From the NCBI GenBank assembly GCA_022266195.1, contig WHVY01000010.1, forward strand, positions 1,190,501-1,254,500: 64,000 nt of DNA, written 5' to 3'. Origin of the DNA: Tetranychus cinnabarinus (lineage: Eukaryota; Arthropoda; Arachnida; Trombidiformes; Tetranychidae). This document shows, in pieces, positions 23,016-35,071 of this stretch. Below the pieces are notes generated by a model, which saw only the letters and a program-made list of their open reading frames with translations, ran no database searches and was not told the origin of the DNA. Both the position numbers and the translations under genes were made by a program. How positions within the stretch are numbered: position 1 is the stretch's first letter; every line of letters begins with the position of its first letter.

Positions 23016-23277
23016 TTAAAAATGTCTCTTAATACCGTCGTTTTCAGACCATTGACCGATTTCAAATGGCCTAATGATTTAGGTAACGATAGATGTCTAG
23101 TGGTTTACTTTGTTTCAACCTTCATTTATTATAAATTTACTTACCAAATATTTATTACGATACATTAATTACTAGCATACATTGATGTAACAATACATTT
23201 TGTAATTAAATCTTAGTCATTTATTAATACCTTTCAAGTGAAAAATTTAATTCTGTTAATGTTCAAGCTTTCTTAAT

Positions 23278-23514
23278 ATGTACATAATATCTAATGTTAC
23301 ACTTATCAACAATCAAACTAAATTGTTGATTAAAAACGACCAACAACCAAGAATTGAAAAAAATATCACCAATGGAAAGCTCCAAGTTAATATAAACACT
23401 TATCAAAATATGAATTTTCTAATCATTACCATGACTCCTAACAACCCAATTTATTTTGAATCAGAATCATGGTTTAAGGCAAAACAGCTTCTCAAATCGG
23501 CCTTGTTAATTTGA
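23278..23514 (+). CDS. Unrecognised ORF, 78 residues
   Basis: An ATG-started frame between PDK and the epoxide hydrolase. Its composition looks protein-like: a polar first half (VTLINNQTKLLIKNDQQPRIE), then a beta-rich stretch (NMNFLIITMTPNNPIYFES) and a helix-like end with a Trp (SWFKAKQLLKSALLI). This could be the last exon of a small gene. A nearby open segment at about 23022-23080 (starting MSLNTVVFRP) ends near a possible GT donor and might be an upstream exon, but I could not fix an acceptor. AATAAA sites follow near 23687 and 23870. Chance remains quite possible. Confidence 0.3.
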   Translation: MYIISNVTLINNQTKLLIKNDQQPRIEKNITNGKLQVNINTYQNMNFLIITMTPNNPIYFESESWFKAKQLLKSALLI

Positions 23515-24192
23515 GCAATTTGTAAACAATTTTCCTGTTTCCAATAGATGATTCATTTTGATTGCTTTCACAATTATCTTCATCTATATTCCAATTGTTG
23601 GATTTGGATCCTTGACATGAAGTCTAAGTTGATCGAGGTCAAATTAACTTGTGAGTCCAACAAGTAATTAGATAGTAGATTGAAAAATAAACATTTTGTC
23701 ATTAAAATTTAAAAATTGTATCAGTTATTAAAACCATTGTAACCAGTTTTTGGAAAATCCATTCTCTTCTTTATCTGAGTTTTAGCAAAAATTGTAGCCC
23801 ATAATCATCATAAATTTATTGGCGTTTAATTCATTGATATGGGCTGAGTTTGCCAGAACATTTTATTTTAATAAAGAGTTTTTCACGCTATTGACATTCA
23901 AAGTTTTGGTCTTTATTCGTCAATCTTTTTCTTCTAACATCCAAAATTCCCATAACGACGTACAAAAAAATATTTACTAGAAAATATCAATTAACAATCA
24001 ATTAAGTTGCACTAAATTGAGTATAACACAATCATCTATATCGTGAGTCCTTAACGTCTACAAGATAACGTATAATTTCAAAAATATCACAAAGTCAGTG
24101 AATGGTAAGCAGAGTGTGGAATGATTCTTGGTGTTTGAACTTAAATTAGTGCAACAGATCAGTGAAAAATCTCCTAAATAATTATGTTTCTT
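23515..24192. other. Intergenic DNA
   Basis: AT-rich DNA between the unrecognised ORF and the 3' end of the epoxide hydrolase gene. No gene is visible. Confidence 0.6.
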
Positions 24193-26339
24193 TTATTTCT
24201 CTTCTTTATCTTCTTTATTCGCAGCTTCAATGCACCTAGCAACGAATTTTTTGATATCATTGGCAGTAATCTCTGGTTCTTCAAATGCAGCAAAATGACC
24301 TCCTTTCGAGAATGTTTCATAATGTATTAAATTTTCAAAGGCAGTCTTAGCAGCAAACTTGGGAAGCCTGTAGATTTCGTGCTCAAACATAGCAACACCA
24401 ACAGGAACCTCTTTTTTAACCGGCAACCTGAAAAAAGAAATGAAATAATTTAGTTAAAGTTTGATAAAAATTCTGAGACGAAGATGAAGATTAGATTAAT
24501 ATACCTCAAAATAGCATTTTCAGGACCAAAAAGCTTAGGCAGAGTTTCTCTGTAAAATCTTTGGCTAGTAACGATTGACTCAGTTGACCAATAAATCATA
24601 ATATTGGTCAAAAGCTCATCAATAGTGAATTTTTCAAATAAGCCACCTTCAGGTTTATCAATATAACTTGGATTAACCCAAGTCGAGAATTTTTCCAAGA
24701 TATAGGAAGCTAATCCAGCCGGACTATCGTTCAATCCAGCCCCAACCGTATCTGGTTTGGTTGCATGTAAATGCATGTAACCAGTTTCTTGGATAATAAA
24801 AATGAGTTTATCCATAAGTGGAGTTAACATTTTTGATTCAACAGCAGGATTTTCATAAATGAAATTTGGAAAAACGTAACCAATCAAAGTTTTGATGAAA
24901 ATGCAAGGTGAAGTTGGGATTCCTAGTAAAGTTGTATGGTAACCTAAAATACTAAAGAGAAGAAAAGACATAAATATTATTAGCATTGGATTATTATCGA
25001 ATGATACGTATAAATGAAAACAAGCGTTAAAATCAATGCCATAGCAATTAATTCATTTGCACAGCAATGAAAGATGCAATCACTGTCCTATGCTAATGAT
25101 TAAACAAATATAATTTAATTTGATGACGAGTTTAAGATCATCTTAAGATGAAAGGAAAGGTATAACTGACAAGGCTATCAAGTTTAACTGAGAAGTTAAG
25201 AGCTTAAAAGATAAGAAATACTCTTTCATGATTGTAGCAACTAACTTTACAATAGAAATTCAATAGACTCTCATTGGAATGATAAGGAAATAAACAACAT
25301 CTAAGAAACCAGACGCAGACAACTACCGCAGACAGACCAAGTATTACAGCAAGCTCAAACAGAAATAAATTGATGAAAGAGAAATTACTTTTCAGGAAAG
25401 TATTTTGCAGCTAAATCACCAATAATTGCACCCCAATCACCTCCATGGTAATAGAATTTTTCATGACCCAAGCGTTTCATCAATTTAACAAAAATTCTTG
25501 CCGCATGACCGACGTTAAGTCCTTGTTTATGACCACCTTCGGAAAAGCCAAACCCAGGTATTGACGGTATAACAAGCTCAAAAACAATTCCATTCTTGGG
25601 TGTTGTTAAAAGTGGAATAATTTTATAAAATTCAACGAAACTTCCAGGCCAACCATGGACAAGCATTAAAGGTAGCACTTTATTAGATCCTGGGTTTGAG
25701 GGTTTGATGTGCAAGAAGTGAATCTTGATTCCTTCAATTTGTGTGGTGAAATGGTCATATTTGTTGAGCCTTTTTTCCTGAGCCCTCCAGTCAAACTTAT
25801 TCATCCAATAGTCGATGACTTTTTTCAATGTTTCACTGTTGGTACCATATGCAAAATTAGATCCGGCAATTGAATCTACAACTCGAGTCCTATTTAATCT
25901 AGCTTTCAGGTCAATCAGGACGGATTCATCGATATTAACAGTGAACTTTTCAATTTTCTTGTCATCTTCTGGAAATTTAGCTCCATCTATGGAAATAAGA
26001 AAATAGAAAAGACAACAAAATATGAGAAGCTAGGACAATAAACAAAACGTTAAAAGATAAGCAAAATTAGTTAGCAACGTGGGTCTATTGACTTTCAAAA
26101 AACAGCATGTATCAATCTGATGAGCCAGTAACATGAGTTGTAACAGATGAAGTTAACCAGAAAGAGAACAGAGAATAACTTATTAATTTCAAAAGTAACA
26201 TACCTTTAATATTTTGAACGCCAAAATAATTATCATCCCGATAATGTTTTGGCAATTCTGTTTTCCTCCAGTAAAGTGAAATATAAACAGAAATAGAAGC
26301 AATCACAATTGCAATTAGAAGACTTGATTTGGTTCCCAT
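24193..26339 (-). CDS. EPHX1: Microsomal / juvenile-hormone-type epoxide hydrolase, complete, 4 exons
   Basis: Minus-strand exons are 26339-26204, 25986-25389, 24951-24505 and 24427-24193, giving 471 residues. The enzyme adds water to epoxides of xenobiotics and, in arthropods, of juvenile hormones, at the ER membrane. Residues 7-23 form the N-terminal membrane anchor (SLLIAIVIASISVYISLYW). The alpha/beta-hydrolase core shows the oxyanion motif HGWPGS at 156-161, nucleophile D229 in GGDWG, and H438 in KGGHFAAFEEPE. The acid is probably E411 in MFEHE, since the spacing to H438 (27) equals that in human EPHX1. The first in-frame ATG before the anchor is used. The stop codon lies inside an AAATAAA sequence that could also be the polyadenylation signal. 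Whether the substrate is juvenile hormone cannot be told. Confidence 0.94.
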
Positions 26340-26931
26340 ATTTAACAAAGGACACGTTTAACTGACACCAAGGAAGACCTGTAAGTGTAAAACAGTGAAG
26401 CTTTGGCTGATCAAACTAGTGACATCAACTGGGAGATGAACAAGAATAAATGACGATAATTTGCTCACAAATACTTCTGGTTACAAATTGTAAATCTAAA
26501 CTTAATAGATGAATACAATGAGACGCCGATTAATAATAAAAATTGGAGTCTTTTCCTTGCTCACTCTCTCTATAAACCTCTCACTTAGTTGGCAATTTAT
26601 TGCAAAGATGCTTCAAGTAATAATTTCAAAACCTGTCTTTACCGGGAAAAATGATATCTTAAGAAAATAATATTCAAGGTTTCGTCAGTTTAGACGCTTT
26701 AATTATCAAACACAATTTGGACTCTTAAAGACACATAAAATTCAGAAAGTGACAAAGAGCAGTTAATAGAAGGCCTGTTACAATTTGTTTACTGATCAAT
26801 TTCACTCAAATTACTTAAAATTAAGACTTTCTGAATAAAAAAGTCAAGTGATAAGAAGTCAAAGTGCGCAACTTTCACGGCTGTTTTGCCATTAAAGCGA
26901 TATCTTTCATTTTTTGCTTCAAATAGTTAGA
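26340..26931. other. Intergenic DNA upstream of the epoxide hydrolase
   Basis: It should hold the epoxide hydrolase promoter. A short CT run with a TATAAA (about 26564-26576) is on the plus strand; I could not define a minus-strand TATA box. Confidence 0.4.
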
Positions 26932-27264
26932 ATGTATTTGAGCCATTTGATTGCTGCTATGAAAAAGTTTCTATTATTTTTAATTCTAATAAGATCTGGG
27001 ATAATCTGGCTTGGGAAAAATTCAAACAGAGTTTTGTTTTTGACCATGACTTCAGGTATCGTTACCGCACTTCACAATAATATATTCACGATTGCCAATG
27101 AAAATAATAAAAAAAATGGATTATTCATCAAGAAAATCCATTGTGAAGTCCATAAAAATTTTCAAACTATTATTTGTACGTGTTTTCAAGCTGCAAACCT
27201 CAATCTAAAATCCAATTTCTCAAAGCATGAATCGAAAATCTGTAAAAATGAAATTCCAGATTGA
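26932..27264 (+). CDS. Unrecognised small secreted or membrane ORF, 110 residues
   Basis: The first ATG is at 26932. The N-terminus has a basic residue pair and a hydrophobic core (MKKFLLFLILIRSGIIWL, from the second Met) that could be a signal peptide or anchor. The remainder is Asn/Lys-rich with four cysteines (HCEV, ICTCF, KICK). It matches nothing I know. No TATA box, splice site or poly(A) signal is convincingly placed, so it may be a chance frame. Confidence 0.25.
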   Translation: MYLSHLIAAMKKFLLFLILIRSGIIWLGKNSNRVLFLTMTSGIVTALHNNIFTIANENNKKNGLFIKKIHCEVHKNFQTIICTCFQAANLNLKSNFSKHESKICKNEIPD

Positions 27265-28315
27265 CATGAATGAAGAGTTTATTGGTATCGATAGCAATAT
27301 TAGTACATAATTATTATCATTAACTATTTAAATCTTTAAAACTGGTGATTTTTATGCATATTAAAATAACGTTTTATTTTAAAGAAACATTTTTCTCATT
27401 TCCCATACACTGATGTGTATTACTGGAAATAACGTACGTTTATTCCTTGTCTTCCTTAGAGCAGATATAAAATCTTGGCAAAATTAATCAACAATTTATT
27501 ATAATGGCCTTGGATTTTTCAAACGATAAAGCTAAATACAGTTAGTCTGTGAGTTCAAAATGTGCCGTTGTGTTACCTTGTATCTTCATAGTCATCATTA
27601 TGTCTCTTAATGACGAAAAATCTTCGACCACTTGGGGTCTTTTTACAATGGTTCTGAATTTTTGTACCTAACATTCAATTTGTCATTTTTCCTTTTCTCT
27701 TTTTAACATGTTTTATTGGCATTATTTTAAACTGACTAGTAAATAATTTAGATGATAATAATCTTGATATTCATCTGATCCCTTGATGAGGAGCGCGTTC
27801 AATTATTGACATTTAAGGTATCAATAATTCAGTTCAAAAATGTTATCGATTAAAGCTGTTTAAGCATGACAGAGAATAAGAAAAATATTCACCTTTGGTC
27901 CTGAGTGCTTGTTTACTGGAAATTATCTTAAAATCCTAGAAAACGTAGTTCAATAGAACCTGAGTTTTAGTTTCCTCGAGTTATCAACAAATCTACCACA
28001 ATATTAATCGCAAGAAATTACGCATCAGTTCATCAATTTGCTCATACAGATATCTGCTACAAGATTCAACACGGTTTTTTTGGATTATTAAATGATATCA
28101 AATAATTATCATAAGTTTTAGTAAAAAATTTCAATCGGAGTTAGACTAGAAAAAAACGCCAGAATGCAGCTGAAATTAAATATTATACAAGAGAGATATT
28201 GAAACTTTCAGAGTCAATTTTCGTTAGTTTACTAACATCTTGCGATAATATTTCATTAATAACAAAGAAAAAATATGATTAATGTAAAGACGAATGGTAA
28301 GCTTGGATTAGCAAG
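27265..28315. other. Intergenic DNA
   Basis: AT-rich DNA downstream of the AIFM1 gene (which is on the minus strand). No gene seen. Confidence 0.6.
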
Positions 28316-28321
28316 TTTATT
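28316..28321 (-). terminator. Probable polyadenylation signal of AIFM1
   Basis: AATAAA on the minus strand, 245 nt past the AIFM1 stop codon. Confidence 0.4.
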
Positions 28322-28565
28322 TTCCATTGCTGTCTTTTTTAAATACAAATTAACTGACTCTTTGACTGATAGTTTGTGAAAATGCTATTTAATGTTTAGT
28401 CAATAATTAGCATTGCTGAATGAGTAGTTGCATTAAATTGTTTAATGAATTTCATCAGTTAAACTGATAAAAGTGTATCAAAAAACTACAATGATGTATT
28501 CTCACAAGTCAATCCCACATGTAAGCTTATATCAATGTTACAGTTACAAATCTAATTTATCGCCA

Positions 28566-30456
28566 TTATTCTTTGTCTTCGGTCTTAGCCTTTTCAGCAT
28601 CCTGGTCAGCTTCAATTTCAGCTGGCCTGTCCTCTAAATTGAAAAGTTTAGCAACGTCCACTAGATCTTCATAAGGTTTTCCTTCGGAAATAATCCTTCT
28701 TGCAATTGATATTCTTTCGAATACATTCCATAAAACTATACCAACAATAACGTCATCTTTTAAATAGAAAATTAAACCTTTACTGAACTCATCACCGGAT
28801 TGAGGGGCTCGAGGTTTATCGGTTTCAACACTTTTATCTTCACTTTCTGGTGATTTTTCATTCTTGGAAAATACTCCCACAGTAGGCAATGAAGAATTAA
28901 CTAGACCAATGGCTTCAAAACCAATATCAGGCCCTAAATCAGACCAAAACATTGATTGATGGCGGTAAGGTTTACCAGCTCCAGTCATATTTTCACCAGC
29001 AAGTCGTCCACTGATTATAGCATGGTCATGATGTTCAACTCGTCTTCTACCGAGCTTCATGTCATAGAAGCAGCTAGCATCACCAGCAACCCAAATATCA
29101 CTTCGAGCTTGTAGCTCTGAATTGACAAGGTAACCTCCCTGAACTTCATCAACCTCTAGTCCTGCAGATTTAGCTAGCTCCGTGTTAGCCTGTAGTCCAA
29201 CGGCCACAACAGCATAATCAGTTTCTAGTGTAGATCCATTGTTCAGTTCTAATAAAAGTTTGTCATTTTGTAAGCGAGCACCAACAAGCTCAGTTTTAGG
29301 AATGATATTGACACCTGAAATGGATAAAGACTGATGTTAATGATTATATTCAAGAATTGATAGGCATTCAAGACTAACCTTCTGATTTAATTCTTTCAGA
29401 TGTCCATTGACTAAGATATTCTGGAAGTAATTTACCAACATTACCAGCTTCAGGGAAAATTTGATTTACTTGAGTGGGGCTTTTAAGGACTTGTGATCGG
29501 CGGCCAAGAGCACATGCTAACTCACTACCGAGAAGGCCTCCTCCAATAATGGTTACTGACTTTTTAGAGTCACAGATGTTCCTTAATTTCAAAAAATCAT
29601 CAACCGATCTGTAAAGTAAAACTCTTTCTTTAACATTTTCTGGCGCCTTTTCAAACAATTCCAAATTCTTAGGACGTCCACCGGTAGCTATTAAACATTT
29701 TTTGTAACCAATAGACTGGCCATTGTCAAGATAAGCTCTTTTCTCGGATGGGCTTAACTCCACAACTTTGTAACCATTAACCAGAGATACACCGCCAGTC
29801 TCTGATTCAATCAGTGTTTTAAGGTCAGCATAATATTCTGGATGTTCAAAGAAAATGCTTCGCTCTCGACCATTCCACTGGCGGAAAGACAGTTTATCAG
29901 ATAGCTCTCTTTCGCTGAACCAAAGCTCCTTGGATAATGGTGGAGACATGTATGGATTGTACTTTTCTTCCGAGATAACTAAAACTTTAGCTTTTGGATC
30001 ATTGGCCCGGATAGATCTAAAGGCTGAAAATGCTGTTGTACCACCACCAATCAAAAGATAATCAATGGAATCGGGTAGATTTTCAATTTTAGGTTTCTTT
30101 TCTGGTACTTTAGGTTTTTGGTCATCTTTTGTCTCTTTAGGTTTCTCTGGTGTAGATTGACTTGAAAAATAAACAATGGAGCCTATAACAACTAGACAAC
30201 CACCACCAATGAGAATTTTATTTAAAGATGACGATGAAGAAGATGATGTTGACGATGAGAATCTTCTCTGATTGTGAATGGCTTTCCTTAAACCGGATCT
30301 CAAGTTAACATTTGATGTCAATAGAGTAACTGGTGTTTTCAATGTATAACATCTTTTACTAACATTAACGTATGATTTAGATTTAATAACATATTCACAG
30401 AATTTCATACTTTCTCGGCGAACCAAGAAATTACGATTAAATAATAAACAAGACAT
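28566..30456 (-). CDS. AIFM1: Apoptosis-inducing factor 1, mitochondrial, complete, 2 exons
   Basis: Minus-strand exons are 30456-29379 and 29314-28566, giving 608 residues (human 613). AIFM1 is an FAD/NADH oxidoreductase anchored in the inner mitochondrial membrane. It supports import and assembly of respiratory-chain parts and, when released, promotes DNA fragmentation. Residues 1-75 form a basic, serine-rich targeting sequence, and 80-97 the membrane segment. The FAD fold starts at IGGGTTAFSAFRS (about 136-148), the NAD fold at IIGGGLLGSELACALGR. Further conserved blocks are PYMSPPLSKELW, WVAGDASCFYD, LGRRRVEHHDHA, HQSMFWSDLGPD and GLVNSSLPTVGVF. The C-terminal domain has the usual variable loop and ends in a Lys/Glu-rich tail. 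The 64-nt intron is GT-AG. The start is the first in-frame ATG before the targeting sequence. Confidence 0.95.
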
Positions 30457-33400
30457 AATTAAAAGATAAAAACCAATAACCCCCGACACTAGATTTTAAT
30501 CATAAAATTCACATGTGTTGAGTTTCAGGAGCAAACTCACCGCTTGTTTTGCAACATAAGGGAATGTTTCATTATTTACATTCTTGTCATCTCATTTAAT
30601 TTACAATCATTGAAAACTCTATTATTTTACTGAATTAACGAAATAGTAAGCTAAAGGAGGCTAATTATAGAAAAATTATTAGCATAAACCGTATACTAAT
30701 TCTCAAAAATCTACTGATTGCTTGAAATGTCAAAACATGTGCTTTTAGCTTGAAATTACACATGCAGTGTTTCAATGCCAGAATTTTCAAGCAAAAACAA
30801 TTGAAATCATTTAAATCATGAATTTTGAGTCTCAATTACACAGGAAAGCAATGAGATATAAAACAAGAAAACTAAATTGATTGAACCCGAGTAATGACCT
30901 GGTCATTATCTCGGACTAAACAATGGGAAATCCCATCGTCATTTTACAATTTGAATTACCCAAGTTAACTAGATGAAATCTTAGAGCTGATTTTATTCCT
31001 ATTTTAGGATTCACAAATCAAGAAGTTTATCTTCGTCAATCATTGTCAATAAACTTGTTTGATCAAAAATTTCCAATCAGTAGATCGGTCAAATTATTTG
31101 AAAAGCTACTAAAATAGTTAAATAACTAGGCCTGAGATGTAACCCTTAGATTTGTGAGATGAAAGATGAAAACACACAACCTCAGAATGGTTTAAATTTT
31201 GGAGATATTCATTAGATAACAATTAGTAAACAATTAATAACTAAATGGGACTTTCCTCTTAATTCATATCTCGGGAAAATCCGATTCCTCTAGTTGCTTA
31301 CTAACAATGAATATTTTACATTGAACTGATGCTCTGCAAGATTCAATCTTAAATCCTGAATGTAAAACTGCAGCTAAAAGCAATGTCATCTAATTGGATA
31401 ATGTAATTTGATTGATTGACTGTTAAATTTTTGGTTACAACAAAACTACCGGAAGTTTTGAGATAATTATTATTCTGTTTATTAATACATTAAAGCTTCA
31501 CAGTTGAAAGTGTAATAAAGTAAAGCAAATTGATTATCAGATGATTCCACCTTTACACCATTTCATCGTCAATTTTTCAATCAATAACCTGGAGATCAAA
31601 TCAATTGCCAGCCACAACAATGCCAATTGTGAAAAATGTTAACATTGTTGGTTGATCTTAAAAAAAGCGATTCATTAAATCTAGTCAAACACTTTCACTT
31701 TTAACAATAATTTATTGATTTTCAACAATTATTTGATTGATAACTGTTATTTGTCAAGTAAATATCTGCAAGATTCTCATAAATAATGTTCAATTAGGTA
31801 TTGTTATTGAGTAAAGAACAATGAAAGATGAAAATAATTGAAGGTAGAGATGATGTTTGGCATTATTTTTTGAACCTCAGTCGCTGTTGTGGATATGATA
31901 ATGAATGGGAAGGCATTGAATTAAGCTTTGATAATGATTATGATTGAGTTATCATTTTGTCTCTTTACAAATCCTTTAGTTTTGACCTGGTTTCAATTGA
32001 AAGTGAACACCAACATTAGACGAATTAAATTGATTAGTTGAGTTTCAGTGAGAGTCGATTGATTTCCTCCATTGGGTGTTTTGACTTGTTGCGACGCAAT
32101 TACACTTGACAGCATTCAGCAAGGTCGATATTTTAATGGTTGACGGACTGGTATTGATAGGCTTAACTGATTTCCAATTAAGGTAAAGGTCAATTGAGTA
32201 TTTATGTGTATTTCTGGGTTGATAACATATTTTTTTAACCAAATCCCCATCAGGTTAGTCATGAGTAATTGTCGGATCCAACAGGTTATTTGAAAATCAA
32301 GAGCATCACCAGATGATAACATTAACTCTTTGGGAAAGTTGTGATCATTTCCAGATTAAACAGCAACAAGTTTTAATTTTAAACGATTTTAGTGAAGACA
32401 GGGCAACATTGAAATTGTGTATTTACCAGGTAAACAAAATTCAGGCAATTAGCAGAGGCTACAATGAAAAATGTAAACAAATTTGATCAAGGTTTCAATT
32501 TTTCAATGACTTTTCAGTAGCTAACGAGTAAATCTAGTTGAATGTGTTTGATCACTCAGTTAGATTATCAATTGATAGGTTGATAACAGTCTAGTTATAC
32601 GGACGCAGGGTGCAATTAACAACACTTTTAAATCAGTATCCAATCAAGCCGATCTTTTTAAAAATTTCAATCACTGAAATAAAAACACTGGACATAAAAT
32701 GGAAAGATATGTCTGATCTTGGAGCTGATTGCTGGTCAATGTAGTATTTCATGTTGGTAAGAAAATACTTGACAATTATTGCAATGAAATACCATTGCTA
32801 TGAGTTTATGAATCAAAATTAACATGTTTTTTGTGATTGAGCCAAATTGTGTGTTATATTAACGCTTCTCCTGTATTTGTATAACTAGACTGTTACCGAT
32901 AGGTTTGATCAGGTCACAGAAAGAGCCATTGCTGTGAAGATAGGTTTATAAGAACGGACATTACCAGGAGCTTTACAGGAGGATATTACCATTCATCAGC
33001 TGATCAAATGAGTGCCAATGAACATGATTTCCATGACTCTATTTATCTAGGTTACTTCACTATTGTAATTAGATTGTGACTCTTCGATGATCCAAGTGTA
33101 GCTAAAGCTCATTGATGTTAAAGACACATGTTATGGTGAAAAGCAGGCCTTTTGCGGAAGTATGAAAGAGTTGCTTTTGCTGTTGTTAATTTTATGGTGG
33201 AAACCATGATGATTGAAAGCCGAGTTGAGGTCCAATTAATGACCAAGAACGGAAAGTGAGTGAACAGTAAATTAACAGACATTAAGAAGGACAATTTATA
33301 TAGATTAGTGCAAAGCGAGAGATAAATTAATAACCAAAGAAGGTTTTACTTTTAGATTGAATTCAAGGATTTGTTCTCAGCTGAATCAAGTGAAAAGGAA

Positions 33401-33562
33401 GACAGAGGGAAAAAGAAAGAAAAGGAGAAGGAATAAGATGATGATGATGATGAAAATGATAAAAAGGAGAAGGAGAAGGAGATTTAGTGAGTGAAAATAC
33501 ATATAAAAGAGAGAAATGAAGTTTGTTTAACCTGAGATTTGCAATTCAATTTTGTCACTCAC
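30457..33562. other. AT-rich intergenic DNA
   Basis: Three kilobases without a recognisable gene. Two overlapping minus-strand frames at 32045-32322 are open but unlike protein I know. If the orphan exon at 33563-33664 belongs to a minus-strand gene, its further exons or introns should lie here. Confidence 0.45.
33435..33483 (+). repeat. GAT and AAGGAG microsatellites
   Basis: A run of GAT triplets (33435-33453) followed after a short gap by about three AAGGAG units (33461-33483). Confidence 0.8.
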
Positions 33563-33664
33563 CTTTTCAAACTTGGAGCGGATTTCCTTTTCAATTCTTA
33601 TTGGTTCTTGCTCATACAGTAACTCTTTCACTTTTTTTTGGTTGCGCTTTGTTTTGAACAACTC
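33563..33664 (-). CDS. Orphan coding exon candidate, 34 codons
   Basis: On the minus strand this 102-nt segment is bounded by an acceptor (CCACAG ending 33665) and a near-perfect donor (AAAAG then GTGAGTG, GT at 33562). It is open in one frame only and then in phase 0 at both ends. It encodes a highly charged helical peptide beginning ELFKTKRNQKKVKELLYE and ending in RIEKEIRSKFEK. I do not recognise the protein. A second strong donor (CTAGCTG then GTAAGT, exon end at 33812) lies upstream on the same strand and may close a 5' UTR exon. The exon has no in-frame ATG, so the start would lie elsewhere. Confidence 0.45.
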
Positions 33665-33811
33665 CTGTGGCGGGATAGATTATTATTATTATTATAATAC
33701 TTTATTGGTGTATTAATTTTAACTTTATTTTTATTCTTGTGTTAACCTCGGATTATTAAGTGACCTTAAAAATAGTCAACCATTTGTTTTTATACTTTAA
33801 GTGTGACTTAC

Positions 33812-33880
33812 CAGCTAGTAGCTGTTTTTATTAAATAAGGTGAAACAAACAATCTACGTTTTTTCGCCTCTCTTCACTCG
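33812..33880 (-). other. Possible 5' non-coding exon ending at a strong donor
   Basis: Only the 3' end of this exon is seen: CAGCTACTAGCTG followed by GTAAGTCAC on the minus strand. All frames near the junction that match the next exon contain a stop, so it would be non-coding. The left-hand border (5' end) is a guess. If real, this transcript diverges from the RMDN gene. Confidence 0.3.
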
Positions 33881-34018
33881 AAAACTGTTAATTGTGATCA
33901 ACCATAAGAAACGATTTCACGGTAAGGTTGACTGCGTGACAATAGGAATTGGTTTCCACCTTATCCAAAGAAACTTTGCTCTTTATTGTTAATCTGTACA
34001 CAATTTGGATTATATGTT

Positions 34019-34025
34019 TATAAAA
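34019..34025 (+). promoter_or_regulatory. TATA box of the RMDN gene
   Basis: TATAAAA, 210 nt upstream of the start codon at 34229; expected transcription start near 34050. Confidence 0.5.
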
Positions 34026-34228
34026 AGTCGAGTTGTTATCTGGTTCACTGTCATTGTTGATTATTCAGCTCTGTGGAAACAACATCTAATCATTTTTGAA
34101 TAACTGGTGATAAAAGCTATTTATTGTTTCTATCTAACAATTTTGCTTCGATTCTGGTAACTTTTATTTACATCATAATTTATTAACTTTCCATCTGTGA
34201 TATTTTTTAATTTAACTGATCAAGTAAA

Positions 34229-35071
34229 ATGTCGGATTCTAAAGCCAACGAGACAACTGCAACTACTGCATCCACAACTACAACCACAACTACGACCACA
34301 GCAACAACCGAACCAGCAATTGTACCAGCAAACGTACCAGTTGAGAAGACCTACGAACAATGGTTAGCTGAGATTGACAAAGAATCTGAAAATGTTGATA
34401 GTGATAAAGACGCCTTGTTATTGAAGACCAAGGAATTGTACAATTTGTTTAATGGGGAATCAAATGCGGCAATATTGTGGCGAGTTGCTCGTGATGCTCA
34501 TCGAGCCGCTTCTGTTGCCGAAGCTGCTGGAAATAAAGATAAACAAAAAGGTTTACTTCAAGAAGCTGAGAGTTTCATCAAGAAAGCTTTGGCTCTAGAT
34601 AATTCAAATCCAGAATACCATGCATGGGCTGCCTTTATTGTTGGTAAATTGTCTGATTTTGCTGGACGAAAGGAAAGGATCCAACGTGGTTATGAGATGC
34701 AGCATCATTTGGAAGAAGCAATTAGATTGAAAACTACCGATGCTGGAGTTTACTTTTCTTATGGTCGATGGTGCATGGAAGTGGCCAAATTGTCTTGGGT
34801 CGAACGAAATTTGGCTGCTGCTTTATTCTCAAAGCCCCCGGAGGCAACTTATCAAGATGCTGTTAATAAATTTATTGAGGCAGACAAAATGCGACCCGAT
34901 TGGCGAGCTAATTACTTTTGGATGGCCAAATGTTATATTAATATGAAAAACAATAAAAAAGCCATTGAATGTTTGGATATTGGTGTTAAATGTACTCCCC
35001 GAGATGAGGAAGACTTAATTGTTGAAAACGAGTTGGTTACATTGCAAAAGAAATATGCGTCATATCGTTAA
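34229..35071 (+). CDS. RMDN1: Regulator of microtubule dynamics (RMDN/FAM82) TPR protein
   Basis: A single exon of 280 residues. RMDN proteins are TPR-like helical-repeat proteins that associate with microtubules and mitochondria or ER. After a short N-terminus with a Thr-rich run (about residues 9-27), the conserved body starts near YEQWLAEIDKES. Family signatures are LWRVARDAHRAA, the NPEYHAWAAFIVGKLSDF block, KERIQRGYEMQHHLEEAI, GRWCMEVAKLSW and the WMAKCYINM repeat, followed by AIECLDIG. The family member (1, 2 or 3) is not certain; RMDN1 is the best fit for a short form. No membrane segment or targeting peptide is obvious. Confidence 0.85.
   Translation: MSDSKANETTATTASTTTTTTTTTATTEPAIVPANVPVEKTYEQWLAEIDKESENVDSDKDALLLKTKELYNLFNGESNAAILWRVARDAHRAASVAEAAGNKDKQKGLLQEAESFIKKALALDNSNPEYHAWAAFIVGKLSDFAGRKERIQRGYEMQHHLEEAIRLKTTDAGVYFSYGRWCMEVAKLSWVERNLAAALFSKPPEATYQDAVNKFIEADKMRPDWRANYFWMAKCYINMKNNKKAIECLDIGVKCTPRDEEDLIVENELVTLQKKYASYR

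Noticed and set aside
32045..32322. Two overlapping minus-strand frames, considered as exons of the orphan-exon gene
   Set aside because: Neither has convincing splice borders in phase or a recognisable protein pattern.
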